This document shows, piece by piece, positions 1-6,228 of a stretch of DNA of 12,231 nucleotides. Positions within the stretch are counted from its first letter, which is position 1. Every line of letters begins with the position of its first letter. A program made the translations under genes and the position numbers. Source of the stretch: Acidimicrobiia bacterium (GTDB lineage Bacteria; Actinomycetota; Acidimicrobiia; Spongiisociales; SHLN01); the NCBI GenBank assembly GCA_013043085.1, contig JABDOU010000048.1, positions 1 through 12,231 of the forward strand, in the 5' to 3' direction. The notes below the pieces were generated by a model that saw only the letters and a program-made list of their open reading frames with translations, was not told the DNA's origin and searched no databases.

Positions 1-115
1 GCGATGTACCATCGGCTCCGAGGGCCAAAGCGCTGACGGGCACAGCAAGCACGGCTCCACCTGTCGATTCGGTCGGGATCGTGAGCCGAACCGAAGCGTT
101 GACCAGATTCGGTTG
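1..115 (-). pseudogene. Downstream remainder of the interrupted efflux adaptor gene (partial, runs off window)
   Basis: Directly after the TGA at 116-118 the same minus-strand frame stays open for 38 codons (115 down to 2) to the window edge. It encodes a stretch including LVNASVRLTIP, ESTGG, AVLAVPVSAL and GADGTS. This matches my recollection of the membrane-proximal end of MacA/RND-type adaptors, where a 'V(R/T)IPVESTGGEVLAVPVSAL..GADG' segment follows the beta-barrel. The segment has no start codon or ribosome site of its own near the TGA. I therefore read it as the severed C-terminal part of the preceding gene, not a separate gene. The true 3' end lies outside the window. Confidence 0.75.
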
Positions 116-1018
116 TCAGTCGGGAACGGTGACCTCGAAGTACACATGAAAACCGTCGATATCGTTGGTGCCAGGGCCCGCCGCGACAAAAGAGATTGTT
201 CCTTCCCCGGTAATACCGAGGTCGGGCTCATCGATGAGGACCTTCATGCCCTCGGTGACCAGTCCGGCGCTCTCGATCGGCACCGAAGAATCGATCGCGA
301 TGTTCGCGTCGGTGAGCGCCAGAAGGTCGCCTTCGCCGGATACGCCTGGCTCTTTGAGTACTTCCGAGAGACGTACGGGTGGAGATGAGACGTAGATGAT
401 CTCGTCAGCCGGCAGGAGGATCCCGGCTCCGAAGTCTGCTCCCTCAACCAGCGCCGTAAACAACGGCTGAAGGTCGGGTGTACGAGAGGTCACAACGACA
501 GGCTCATACCCGCCGGTCTGGTACAACCCGGCGACCGCAGCCCCGGTCTGACTGTCGTAGGTGCCATCGACCGGACCTGGATCTAATCCGAGGTCGTGCA
601 AACTCTGCTCGAGCTGCATGACATCAACGCCGACCACCCCCGGTCCCAGGTCTCGATATGAGGGCACGTCGCCGCTCAGTACGAAAACCGGCCGGCCCGA
701 CACGGTTGCCGCAACATCACCGAGATTGAGTTCGGTTGCTTCGTCAGCGATTGAGGTGACGATCCCACGGTCAGGTTTGAGGGCAGATGGGGCTAGAGAC
801 ACCGTATGCGGCGAACCGAACCGACCCACTCCCCGTGTGACGATATCGGTGGAAAGCTCCCTCATTTCGGCTGGTACGAGAATCGGCGACGGCACCGGCG
901 CCGCCGTCTGAGCGGCGGCCTCGGCGGGTGACTGAATCTGCGAACCTGCCAGCCATCCGGCGCCTGCGGCCACGACCATCGACACCATCACAACCCCGAC
1001 CAGCCGGTTTCGTTTCAT
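116..1018 (-). CDS. Efflux periplasmic adaptor with peptidoglycan-binding domain, cut short by an in-frame TGA
   Basis: This is a 300-residue reading frame. A short basic N-terminus (MKRNR) and a hydrophobic segment at about residues 6-24 give a signal or membrane anchor. A peptidoglycan-binding type 1 motif lies at about 128-168 (GVDVMQLEQSLHDLGL, then GPVDGTYDSQTGAAV). Beta-rich sequence follows, with VYFEVTVPD at the end. This order is typical of actinobacterial MacA/HlyD-like adaptors that join an ABC or RND exporter to the envelope. The start has GAGAG about 9 nt upstream. The frame stops at TGA 116-118, but homologous sequence continues in frame beyond it, so the product is probably truncated in its C-terminal domain. 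One base change (for example GGA or CGA to TGA) would explain the stop. A transporter gene would be expected beyond position 1. Confidence 0.8.
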   Translation of the reverse strand: MKRNRLVGVVMVSMVVAAGAGWLAGSQIQSPAEAAAQTAAPVPSPILVPAEMRELSTDIVTRGVGRFGSPHTVSLAPSALKPDRGIVTSIADEATELNLGDVAATVSGRPVFVLSGDVPSYRDLGPGVVGVDVMQLEQSLHDLGLDPGPVDGTYDSQTGAAVAGLYQTGGYEPVVVTSRTPDLQPLFTALVEGADFGAGILLPADEIIYVSSPPVRLSEVLKEPGVSGEGDLLALTDANIAIDSSVPIESAGLVTEGMKVLIDEPDLGITGEGTISFVAAGPGTNDIDGFHVYFEVTVPD

Positions 1019-1050
1019 ATGCGGACTCTCGCTGAGCAGACCTGACTGGA

Positions 1051-1068
1051 GGCTGACTCCATTCAGCC
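1051..1068. promoter_or_regulatory. Inverted repeat in the divergent intergenic region
   Basis: GGCTGA and TCAGCC form a perfect 6-bp inverted repeat around a 6-nt spacer, 33-50 nt upstream of the adaptor start. It could be an operator or a small leader hairpin for that gene. The 126-bp region 1019-1144 separates the divergent adaptor and lipoprotein genes and must hold both promoters. A weak minus-strand pair (TTGAGG, 18 nt, TAGATA) can be found there, but I do not consider it established. Confidence 0.25.
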
Positions 1069-1130
1069 ATATGTCAGTAAGTAGTCAGGTACGGCCAGGT
1101 ATCTAGAAGCTTTCGCATAGTTACCTCAAC

Positions 1131-1137
1131 AAAAGGA
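1131..1137 (+). promoter_or_regulatory. Ribosome binding site fixing the ATG start at 1145
   Basis: AAAAGGA lies 7 nt before ATG 1145 and only 4 nt before the alternative TTG at 1142. The spacing favours the ATG. Confidence 0.6.
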
Positions 1138-1144
1138 CCGTTTG

Positions 1145-2020
1145 ATGAGATCCCGATTGGTTGTCCTCCTGCTCGCCGTGACGTTGGTCGCCGCCGGGTG
1201 CGGATCTAGCTCGTCGCCAGACACCGCACCGAGGGCGTTGGACGGATCAGCCGCAAACCTGCCCGGCGTTCAAGCCTTCGGTCTCACCGACGCCGAGTTT
1301 GCAGCGAATGTCGAGACCACCGAGAAGCTGATATCGCTTTGCATGAACGAAGCCGGATTCGAGTACGTGCCGGTTGATGTGACAGCTTTCCTCGCCGTCG
1401 AGGACTGGCTCCGGGCCGATCCGACGACATCACGCCTGGAATTCAAGACTCTGTGGGGGTACGGGATATCGACGCGATCGGACTTTCCGGCACGGGATGT
1501 GGGCCTTGGCCCGCAGAACTTGCGCATCTATGCAGATCTGCCGCCTGCGGATCAGGCTGCGTACGATCGAACGTTGTTCGGGGACGACACCGACGCCACA
1601 TTCGCTATCACCATCGACGACGAAGATTTCACGTCGACCGGCGGTTGCACGAAGAAGGCAATCGACGAGGTGTTCCCCGAAGAGATGCGTACTGGCACCT
1701 TCGTAAACCCGAAAGACGTGCTTGTCGAAAGCGACCCCCGGGTTCAGCTGGCCGAACAGCAGTGGATCGACTGCATGTCCGAAGAGGGCTACGAATACCT
1801 TGACCAGGATGAAATCATCGATGAGTACGAAGAGCAATACGACATCATCGTCGGAGATGACGATCCAGACGAGCTCACCGGAACCCGCCTCGACGCACTT
1901 ACCGAGCTCCAGGCTGATGAGATCGCGGTCGCTCTCAGAGACCTCGAATGTCAAGCTCCGGTCGATGAGGCGGTAAGGACCGTAGAGGTCGAGATCTTTG
2001 GCGCACCTGTGAGCGGATGA
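1145..2020 (+). CDS. Secreted lipoprotein A of a tandem pair, four conserved cysteines, unknown function
   Basis: The 291-residue protein begins with a lipoprotein signal (MRSRL, hydrophobic core, lipobox VAAGC), with Cys19 as the lipidated residue. A Ser/Pro-rich linker follows, then a soluble domain rich in Asp and Glu. Non-lipid cysteines are at 66, 168, 210 and 269. A motif C-M-x3-G-(F/Y)-x-Y occurs twice (CMNEAGFEY at 66, CMSEEGYEY at 210), which suggests two related half-modules. I do not recognise a named family. The next gene is a clear paralog with the same cysteine spacing, and their reading frames overlap in ATGA, so they are co-translated. Two even-numbered cysteine pairs and the downstream thiol-redox genes make disulfides likely, but this is inference. 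The ATG is preferred over the TTG one codon earlier because of the ribosome site spacing. Confidence 0.85.
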   Translation: MRSRLVVLLLAVTLVAAGCGSSSSPDTAPRALDGSAANLPGVQAFGLTDAEFAANVETTEKLISLCMNEAGFEYVPVDVTAFLAVEDWLRADPTTSRLEFKTLWGYGISTRSDFPARDVGLGPQNLRIYADLPPADQAAYDRTLFGDDTDATFAITIDDEDFTSTGGCTKKAIDEVFPEEMRTGTFVNPKDVLVESDPRVQLAEQQWIDCMSEEGYEYLDQDEIIDEYEEQYDIIVGDDDPDELTGTRLDALTELQADEIAVALRDLECQAPVDEAVRTVEVEIFGAPVSG

Positions 2021-3030
2021 TGTTGCCAAGGTCAATCATGCCGACGCTGATTATGGCGATCACGCTGACAGCCTGCAGCGGAGGCACGATCACGATTCCC
2101 GAGGCTGCAAATTCGGTAGGTGCCCTGGCGGATTCTCAAGTGTTGGATACAACATCCTCACCGGCGTCAGAAACGACTGCGGAAACGACCGACGGGGACT
2201 CGATGCCACGTGCAGTCGAGGATGCCTACACGTCTGCCGTCGATCGGGCCCGCAACGCCTTCAACGATGCACGTGGCAGATCGTTCGGTACAGAGGAATT
2301 TGGGCTGTCAATGTCCGAGCTCACCAGCCGGATCGAAGATGTCGAAACGTACATCGGCACGTGTATGGCCGCGGCTGGATTCGAGTACATCCCAGTCGAC
2401 TTTTCGACCATTCGCTCGGCGATGACAAGCGACAAATCGGCCCCCGGTCTCAGCGGCTCCGAATACAGATCCCAATTCGGACACGGCATCACAACCCAGC
2501 CGGACAAGCCCATCGTGACGATCGGTCTCGGTGATCAGAACCGTCGCATTCTCGACAGCTTGAGCGAGCCAGACCGGGTGGCCTATGAACGGACCCTGTG
2601 GGGATCAGACCTGACGGCTACCTTCGCATTTGCGCTCGAATCCGAGAATTTTGCACGAACCGGGGGATGCACCCGAGCCGCAGTTGACGAGTTCTTCAGT
2701 GAGGACGAGACCTCAACGACCTACTTCAATCCGGCCGACGCCTACGTCCTCCAGGATCTGCGTGCCGTCGAGGCCTTGACAGCGTGGTCTGCGTGCATGG
2801 CGGATGCAGGATTCGTGTATCGCCACCCTGACGACATCGACTTCGATCTCCAGGCCCGATACGACTCGATCACCCAGGATCGAAGTATCAAAGAATTGAC
2901 TGCCGGCGAGCTCGATTCTCTGCACGAGCTGCAGGATGAAGAACGCGCAGTCGTGGCGGCAAATCACCCTTGCGAATCAAGCATTCTCGAACCGGTGCTC
3001 GACCGGATAGAAGACGAACTTCTCGGTTGA
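2017..3030 (+). CDS. Secreted lipoprotein B of the tandem pair, paralog of the preceding gene
   Basis: The 337-residue protein has a lipobox ending LTAC with Cys20 as the lipid site. A longer Thr/Ser/Ala linker follows (about 30-100), then the same soluble domain as its neighbour. Cysteines at 116, 218, 260 and 319 repeat the neighbour's 102, 42 and 59-residue spacing exactly. Between the first two, about 45 of 103 positions are identical with no gap (counted by eye). Shared blocks include AGFEY, GLG.QN, Y.RTL and TGGCT. The CM-x3-G-F-x-Y motif occurs twice (CMAAAGFEY, CMADAGFVY). The start overlaps the upstream stop (ATGA). An alternative ATG at 2038 has AAGG 6 nt upstream, but it would drop the Arg of the signal peptide, so I keep 2017. 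No function can be assigned. Confidence 0.85.
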   Translation: MMLPRSIMPTLIMAITLTACSGGTITIPEAANSVGALADSQVLDTTSSPASETTAETTDGDSMPRAVEDAYTSAVDRARNAFNDARGRSFGTEEFGLSMSELTSRIEDVETYIGTCMAAAGFEYIPVDFSTIRSAMTSDKSAPGLSGSEYRSQFGHGITTQPDKPIVTIGLGDQNRRILDSLSEPDRVAYERTLWGSDLTATFAFALESENFARTGGCTRAAVDEFFSEDETSTTYFNPADAYVLQDLRAVEALTAWSACMADAGFVYRHPDDIDFDLQARYDSITQDRSIKELTAGELDSLHELQDEERAVVAANHPCESSILEPVLDRIEDELLG

Positions 3031-3098
3031 TGCCGTCTGGCAACCTTGGCACGCAACTGCCGTAGTCCCCGGTCTCATCGCCACTTGTGACCTTCACA

Positions 3099-3104
3099 TA
3101 GGCT
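3099..3104 (+). promoter_or_regulatory. Possible -10 element for a leaderless dsbB-like transcript
   Basis: TAGGCT (pattern TAnnnT) ends 6 nt before the ATG at 3111, and no Shine-Dalgarno sequence is visible. In actinobacteria this spacing is typical of leaderless mRNAs that begin at the start codon. No convincing -35 is seen. If real, the redox genes have their own promoter, separate from the lipoprotein pair. Confidence 0.35.
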
Positions 3105-3110
3105 GGCCGC

Positions 3111-3647
3111 ATGCAATTCGACTGGTTCGTGAACCTGACCGTCATCCTGGCCCTTTTTGCAAACCTGGCAACGGTGGCTCTCGTTGTACTGAAGATGCGT
3201 TCGATGGCCGCAGGAGGCGCTGCGGAGTGGATCGAATCGTTCCGTGCCAACGGCATCTGGCTGGCGGGGGTCGTGGCTCTCACGGCAACGGTGGGAAGCC
3301 TCCTGTATTCGGAGATGGTCGGATTCGAACCATGCAGGTTGTGCTGGTGGCAACGCTATTTCATGTATCCATTGGCTGTGCTGCTGCTGGGAGCCGCGTG
3401 GCGCAAGGCCGGCGGGTGGGCGCGGATCATCGGCCTCTACGCCGCGTTGATCGGAGCCGGAATCTCGGTGCAGCACTATTGGCTACAGCGTCATCCTGAA
3501 CTGGAAGGGGGTAGTTGTTCGATAGATGTACCCTGCTCGGCTGCATATATCTGGAGGCTGGGGTTCATCTCGATCCCCTACCTGGCGTTCAGCGCCTTCG
3601 CCCTGATCGGAGTACTTCTGTGGATCGCAAAACCCTCAAACTCATAG
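3111..3647 (+). CDS. DsbB/BdbC-like disulfide bond formation protein (quinone-linked thiol oxidase)
   Basis: This is a 178-residue polytopic membrane protein. DsbB-family proteins reoxidise a periplasmic thiol oxidase and pass the electrons to quinone. Both diagnostic cysteine pairs are visible: Cys75-Arg-Leu-Cys78 inside PCRLCWWQRYFMYP, and Cys136/Cys142 (CSIDVPC) in the second outer loop before YIWRLGFISIPYLAF. Hydrophobic segments lie at about 49-68, 82-98, 104-122 and 152-172, the four canonical helices. An extra N-terminal helix at about 5-27 is additional to the classic four-helix layout. The gene lies 80 bp after the cysteine-rich lipoproteins and overlaps the following TlpA-like gene by 28 nt. 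No DsbA-type gene is visible nearby, so a TlpA-like neighbour may be the partner (inference). Confidence 0.9.
   Translation: MQFDWFVNLTVILALFANLATVALVVLKMRSMAAGGAAEWIESFRANGIWLAGVVALTATVGSLLYSEMVGFEPCRLCWWQRYFMYPLAVLLLGAAWRKAGGWARIIGLYAALIGAGISVQHYWLQRHPELEGGSCSIDVPCSAAYIWRLGFISIPYLAFSAFALIGVLLWIAKPSNS
3609..3612 (+). promoter_or_regulatory. Ribosome binding site inside dsbB-like gene that fixes the next start
   Basis: GGAG sits 7 nt before GTG 3620 while still inside the dsbB-like coding sequence. It supports starting the TlpA-like lipoprotein at 3620, which gives a clean lipoprotein signal, instead of at the upstream start at 3515, whose leader is only an out-of-frame reading of dsbB. Confidence 0.65.
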
Positions 3648-4312
3648 GATCCGTGGTCGTATCGGCGATGGCGGTGACCGCCTGCAGCGAAACACCGGCC
3701 GAGTCACTCCCCACCACGACACTCACTCCGACCACCACCTCCGGCCCAGCCTCCGAAACCTCGTCTACAACCACCGCCCCACCCATTGTGATCGGCGAAC
3801 AAATCGAAATTTCGGGAAATGAACTGCCGATGTTCGAGCCCAACAATGACCAGGCGATAGGCCTCCCGGCTCCTCGAGTCGAAGCAACTTCGTTCGACGG
3901 AACTCCGGTGACCATCGATCACGACGGCGAAACGTACAAGATGATCGTCTTCCTGGCCCATTGGTGCTCCCACTGTCAGGAAGAAGTACCTGAGGTGCGA
4001 GACTGGCTCGCCACCTACGACCTCGGCGACGAAATTGAGATCGTTTCGGTTTCGACCGGCGAGCGTTCTGACCGCCCCAACTGGCCTCCGAAAGAATGGC
4101 TAACACGAGAACAGTGGCCGGTGCCCGTCATCGAAGACTCGCTCGAGTCCGACATTTCCATGGCGTATGGGCTGCAAGCATTCCCCTACTGGGTATTTCT
4201 CGACAAGGACGGATCGGTTCTTTTGAGAGCCAACGGCCTTTCATCCGAAGCCCTGACGCAAATTGCGGACCAGATCAAGGCCTTCGACGAATCTCTCGAA
4301 ACCTCGTCGTAA
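3620..4312 (+). CDS. TlpA/thioredoxin-like lipoprotein with WCSHC active site
   Basis: This is a 230-residue extracytoplasmic thioredoxin-fold lipoprotein. The N-terminus (MDRKTLKLIG, then a hydrophobic core ending VTAC) places the lipidated Cys at 22. A Thr/Ser/Pro-rich linker at about 25-57 resembles a cell-wall spacer. The redox site is Cys116-Ser-His-Cys119 within VFLAHWCSHCQEEVP. The probable cis-proline is Pro189 in AFPYWVFLDKDG. TlpA-family members reduce, oxidise or shuffle disulfides outside the membrane. A His just before the second Cys also occurs in the oxidase DsbA (CPHC), which fits an oxidising role beside DsbB, but this is only suggestive. The GTG start has GGAG 7 nt upstream and overlaps the dsbB-like gene by 28 nt, implying translational coupling. 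The next gene is its paralog. Confidence 0.87.
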   Translation: MDRKTLKLIGSVVVSAMAVTACSETPAESLPTTTLTPTTTSGPASETSSTTTAPPIVIGEQIEISGNELPMFEPNNDQAIGLPAPRVEATSFDGTPVTIDHDGETYKMIVFLAHWCSHCQEEVPEVRDWLATYDLGDEIEIVSVSTGERSDRPNWPPKEWLTREQWPVPVIEDSLESDISMAYGLQAFPYWVFLDKDGSVLLRANGLSSEALTQIADQIKAFDESLETSS

Positions 4313-4326
4313 CCTCTACGACGACC

Positions 4327-4332
4327 TAACCT
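4327..4332 (+). promoter_or_regulatory. Possible -10 element before the second TlpA-like gene
   Basis: TAACCT lies 9 nt before ATG 4342 and no Shine-Dalgarno is visible in the 29-bp gap. It could mark a leaderless start, but the spacing is slightly long and TAnnnT is a common sequence. Confidence 0.2.
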
Positions 4333-4341
4333 GGCGCACTC

Positions 4342-5031
4342 ATGGACGACAAACTCAAAACCATTCTCCTCTGGTCGATCGGCGCGATCGTGATGATCGG
4401 CATCATCGTCGTCGTGTTGAACGGCGTCAGCGACACCGCAGACGATCTCGCAGATTCACAAGCCGAGGTCACCGTCACCGGCGAGCCTCTTGCTCCGTAC
4501 TCGCAAGGTTTCGAACCGGCCGCCGGTCAGGTGATTCCCGAGGCGTCGGGGATCGGTATCGATGGTCAACCCGTCTCGATTGCCAACAATGGCAAAGCCA
4601 AGGCCATTGTCTTCCTGGCCCACTGGTGCCCCAACTGTCAAGCAGAGATCCCCGTGCTCGTTGACTGGCTCGAGACCAACGAGATACCAGAGAATGTTGA
4701 GCTGATTGGCGTTGCGACTGCGATCTCGAGGCTCAGAACCAACTACCCGCCTTCGGATTGGCTCATAACCGAGGGTTGGACGCAACCAACGCTCCTGGAC
4801 GACCAGGATTCATCTGTTGGCCTCGCATTTGGCGGCCTCCCCTTCCCCGGGTGGGCATTCGTCAATGCGGACGGCACGCTGGCTACGCGCGTCTCCGGAG
4901 CCGGATCGGTCGACCTGGATGTGATCATGCCTCTTCTCGCCGCGGGCGTAAACCTTGGAGAGTTGAGCCCAGGCCAGGCCACTCCGGTCCCAACGCAGGA
5001 AGAGCTGTCGGAAGAGACACCTTCGGAGTAA
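4342..5031 (+). CDS. Membrane-anchored TlpA/thioredoxin-like protein with WCPNC active site
   Basis: The 229-residue protein has one N-terminal membrane helix (about 7-26) and no lipobox, so it is probably anchored with the thioredoxin domain outside. The active site is Cys96-Pro-Asn-Cys99 in VFLAHWCPNCQAEIP. The likely cis-proline is Pro169 in LPFPGWAFVNADG. It is a paralog of the preceding lipoprotein: both share FLAHWC..CQ.E.P, a DWL shortly after, an N.PP..WL block and a (F)P.W.F...DG ending. The C-terminus is a Pro/Glu/Thr-rich tail (about 205-229). It starts 29 bp after the previous gene in the same direction. Its different anchor and CxxC dipeptide suggest the two copies have different redox potentials or partners (inference). 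No CcdA/DsbD reductant gene is visible. Confidence 0.87.
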   Translation: MDDKLKTILLWSIGAIVMIGIIVVVLNGVSDTADDLADSQAEVTVTGEPLAPYSQGFEPAAGQVIPEASGIGIDGQPVSIANNGKAKAIVFLAHWCPNCQAEIPVLVDWLETNEIPENVELIGVATAISRLRTNYPPSDWLITEGWTQPTLLDDQDSSVGLAFGGLPFPGWAFVNADGTLATRVSGAGSVDLDVIMPLLAAGVNLGELSPGQATPVPTQEELSEETPSE

Positions 5032-5036
5032 ACCCG

Positions 5037-6161
5037 TTAGACGTCGAGTCTCTCAGCGAGCAGCGTTCGCTGCTCAGAACCGGTTCCAAGCATCACTTCC
5101 AGCGACGTTGCGCGTTTGAAGAACAGATGAGCATCGTGCTCCCAGGTGAAGCCGATCCCACCAAGGATCTGAATGTTGTCGCCCGCCGCCTTGAAGTACG
5201 TCGAGGTCGCATAGGACTTGGCGGACGGTGCCATCAGGGCCAACTCGCCCGAGTCGTGAGCCGCAGCCCATCCTGCGTAGTACGTCAAGGATTTCGCAGA
5301 TTCAAGCGCCACGAGGTTGTCGGCGCACATGTGCTTGACCGCCTGAAATGACCCGATCTTGCGACCAAACTGCACGCGTTCTTTGGCGTAGGCAACCGAC
5401 ATGTCTAAAACCGCTTGAGCTCCTCCAACGGCCTCGTAGGCAATCGCCACGCTGCCGATTGCGCGAACCCGCTCGACCGTTGACCAACCTGATCCGGGCG
5501 GACCCAGCAGGGAATCGGCCGGGACCTGTGCTCTGTTGAATGAGACCGAAGCTATCCGACGCGTCGAATCGAGGCTCACCCGGGGCGTCACAACCGCCTG
5601 GTCTGCAGGCACAACGAACAAACTCACCTGGTCATCATGTTTAGCCGCAACCACAAAGAAGTCGGCCGCGGTACCGTCGATGACATATGGTTTCTCGGCA
5701 GAGATTGACCATGCGTCGCCGTCAAAAGCTGCGGTTCCGTGGATCGTGGCGGGCGACCAGGATCCGGCCGACTCGAGGACTGCTAATGCCGCTTTCGTTG
5801 TACCGTCGGCGAGGCCAGGGAGAAACCGCGATTTCTGCACTTCACTGCCGGCCTCGAGAATCGCTGACGTGGCCAGGATCGCAGATCCCAAGAATGGCAG
5901 CGGTGCCAGCGACCGTCCCATTTCTTCGATGAGTAAGAACGTCTCGCCCACGGAGAAACCAGCACCCCCGTATCGCTCGGGGATGTGCATGGCCTGCCAG
6001 CCCTGCGCTGCAGTTTCGTCCCAGATCGCCTGATCGAATCCGGTCTCCGATTCCATGATCTCCCGCACCCGCTCGAGCGGCAGTTTGTCCGCAAGGAACT
6101 GGCTGGCCGATTCGACGAGCATGATTTGCTCGTCGCTGCGGTTGAAGTCAATGTCATCCAT
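5037..6161 (-). CDS. Acyl-CoA dehydrogenase family protein lacking the canonical C-terminal catalytic Glu
   Basis: The 374-residue flavoenzyme is of normal family length. These enzymes oxidise acyl-CoA to enoyl-CoA with FAD. Visible blocks are MHIPERYGGAGFS (56-70), the central beta domain, RVQFGRKIGSFQAVKH (262-277) and QILGGIGFTWEHDAHLFFKR (331-350). Where many family members have YEGT with the catalytic Glu, this protein reads VMLGT with Leu358. Either the base lies elsewhere (Glu230 in VERVRA sits roughly where isovaleryl-CoA-type enzymes carry theirs) or this is one half of a heteromeric enzyme, as in actinobacterial steroid side-chain FadE pairs. The start at 6161 has AGGA 8 nt upstream; codons further upstream overlap another gene and are not family-like. 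It ends 5 bp from the convergent TlpA-like gene. Confidence 0.9.
   Translation of the reverse strand: MDDIDFNRSDEQIMLVESASQFLADKLPLERVREIMESETGFDQAIWDETAAQGWQAMHIPERYGGAGFSVGETFLLIEEMGRSLAPLPFLGSAILATSAILEAGSEVQKSRFLPGLADGTTKAALAVLESAGSWSPATIHGTAAFDGDAWSISAEKPYVIDGTAADFFVVAAKHDDQVSLFVVPADQAVVTPRVSLDSTRRIASVSFNRAQVPADSLLGPPGSGWSTVERVRAIGSVAIAYEAVGGAQAVLDMSVAYAKERVQFGRKIGSFQAVKHMCADNLVALESAKSLTYYAGWAAAHDSGELALMAPSAKSYATSTYFKAAGDNIQILGGIGFTWEHDAHLFFKRATSLEVMLGTGSEQRTLLAERLDV
5058..5075. terminator. Hairpin at the convergent gene junction
   Basis: GAGCAGCG and CGCTGCTC form a perfect 8-bp inverted repeat with only TT between them (realistically a 7-bp stem with a 4-nt loop). It starts 27 nt after the stop of the second TlpA-like gene and lies inside the 3' end of the acyl-CoA dehydrogenase coding sequence. 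No T-run follows. It could slow or end the plus-strand transcript, or be coding coincidence. Confidence 0.3.
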
Positions 6162-6196
6162 CGCGGGGATCCTAAGCACATTGAGGGTTTCAACTG

Positions 6197-6225
6197 TCGA
6201 GTCGGTGGGTGGTATCGCGACTCGA
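6197..6225. terminator. Intergenic hairpin between the unknown gene and the acyl-CoA dehydrogenase gene
   Basis: TCGAGTCG and CGACTCGA form a perfect 8-bp inverted repeat with a 13-nt loop. It begins 3 nt past the stop of the 141-residue gene within a 67-bp gap. No U-tract follows, so it may be a partial terminator, an RNA-stability element or an operator. Confidence 0.35.
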
Positions 6226-6228
6226 TCG

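Noticed and set aside
116..118. UGA as selenocysteine or as a reassigned codon
   Set aside because: Adaptor proteins have no redox role at this position, no convincing selenocysteine hairpin is seen, and other intact genes in the window end with TGA.
1430..2035. Minus-strand open frame of 201 codons opposite lipoprotein A
   Set aside because: It mirrors the codon bias of the lipoprotein gene, has no ribosome site I can see and no recognisable motif; the plus-strand gene has a signal peptide and a paralog.
3515..3619. Upstream start for the first TlpA-like protein
   Set aside because: The extra residues are just another frame of the dsbB-like gene and would bury the lipoprotein signal; GTG 3620 has a good ribosome site.
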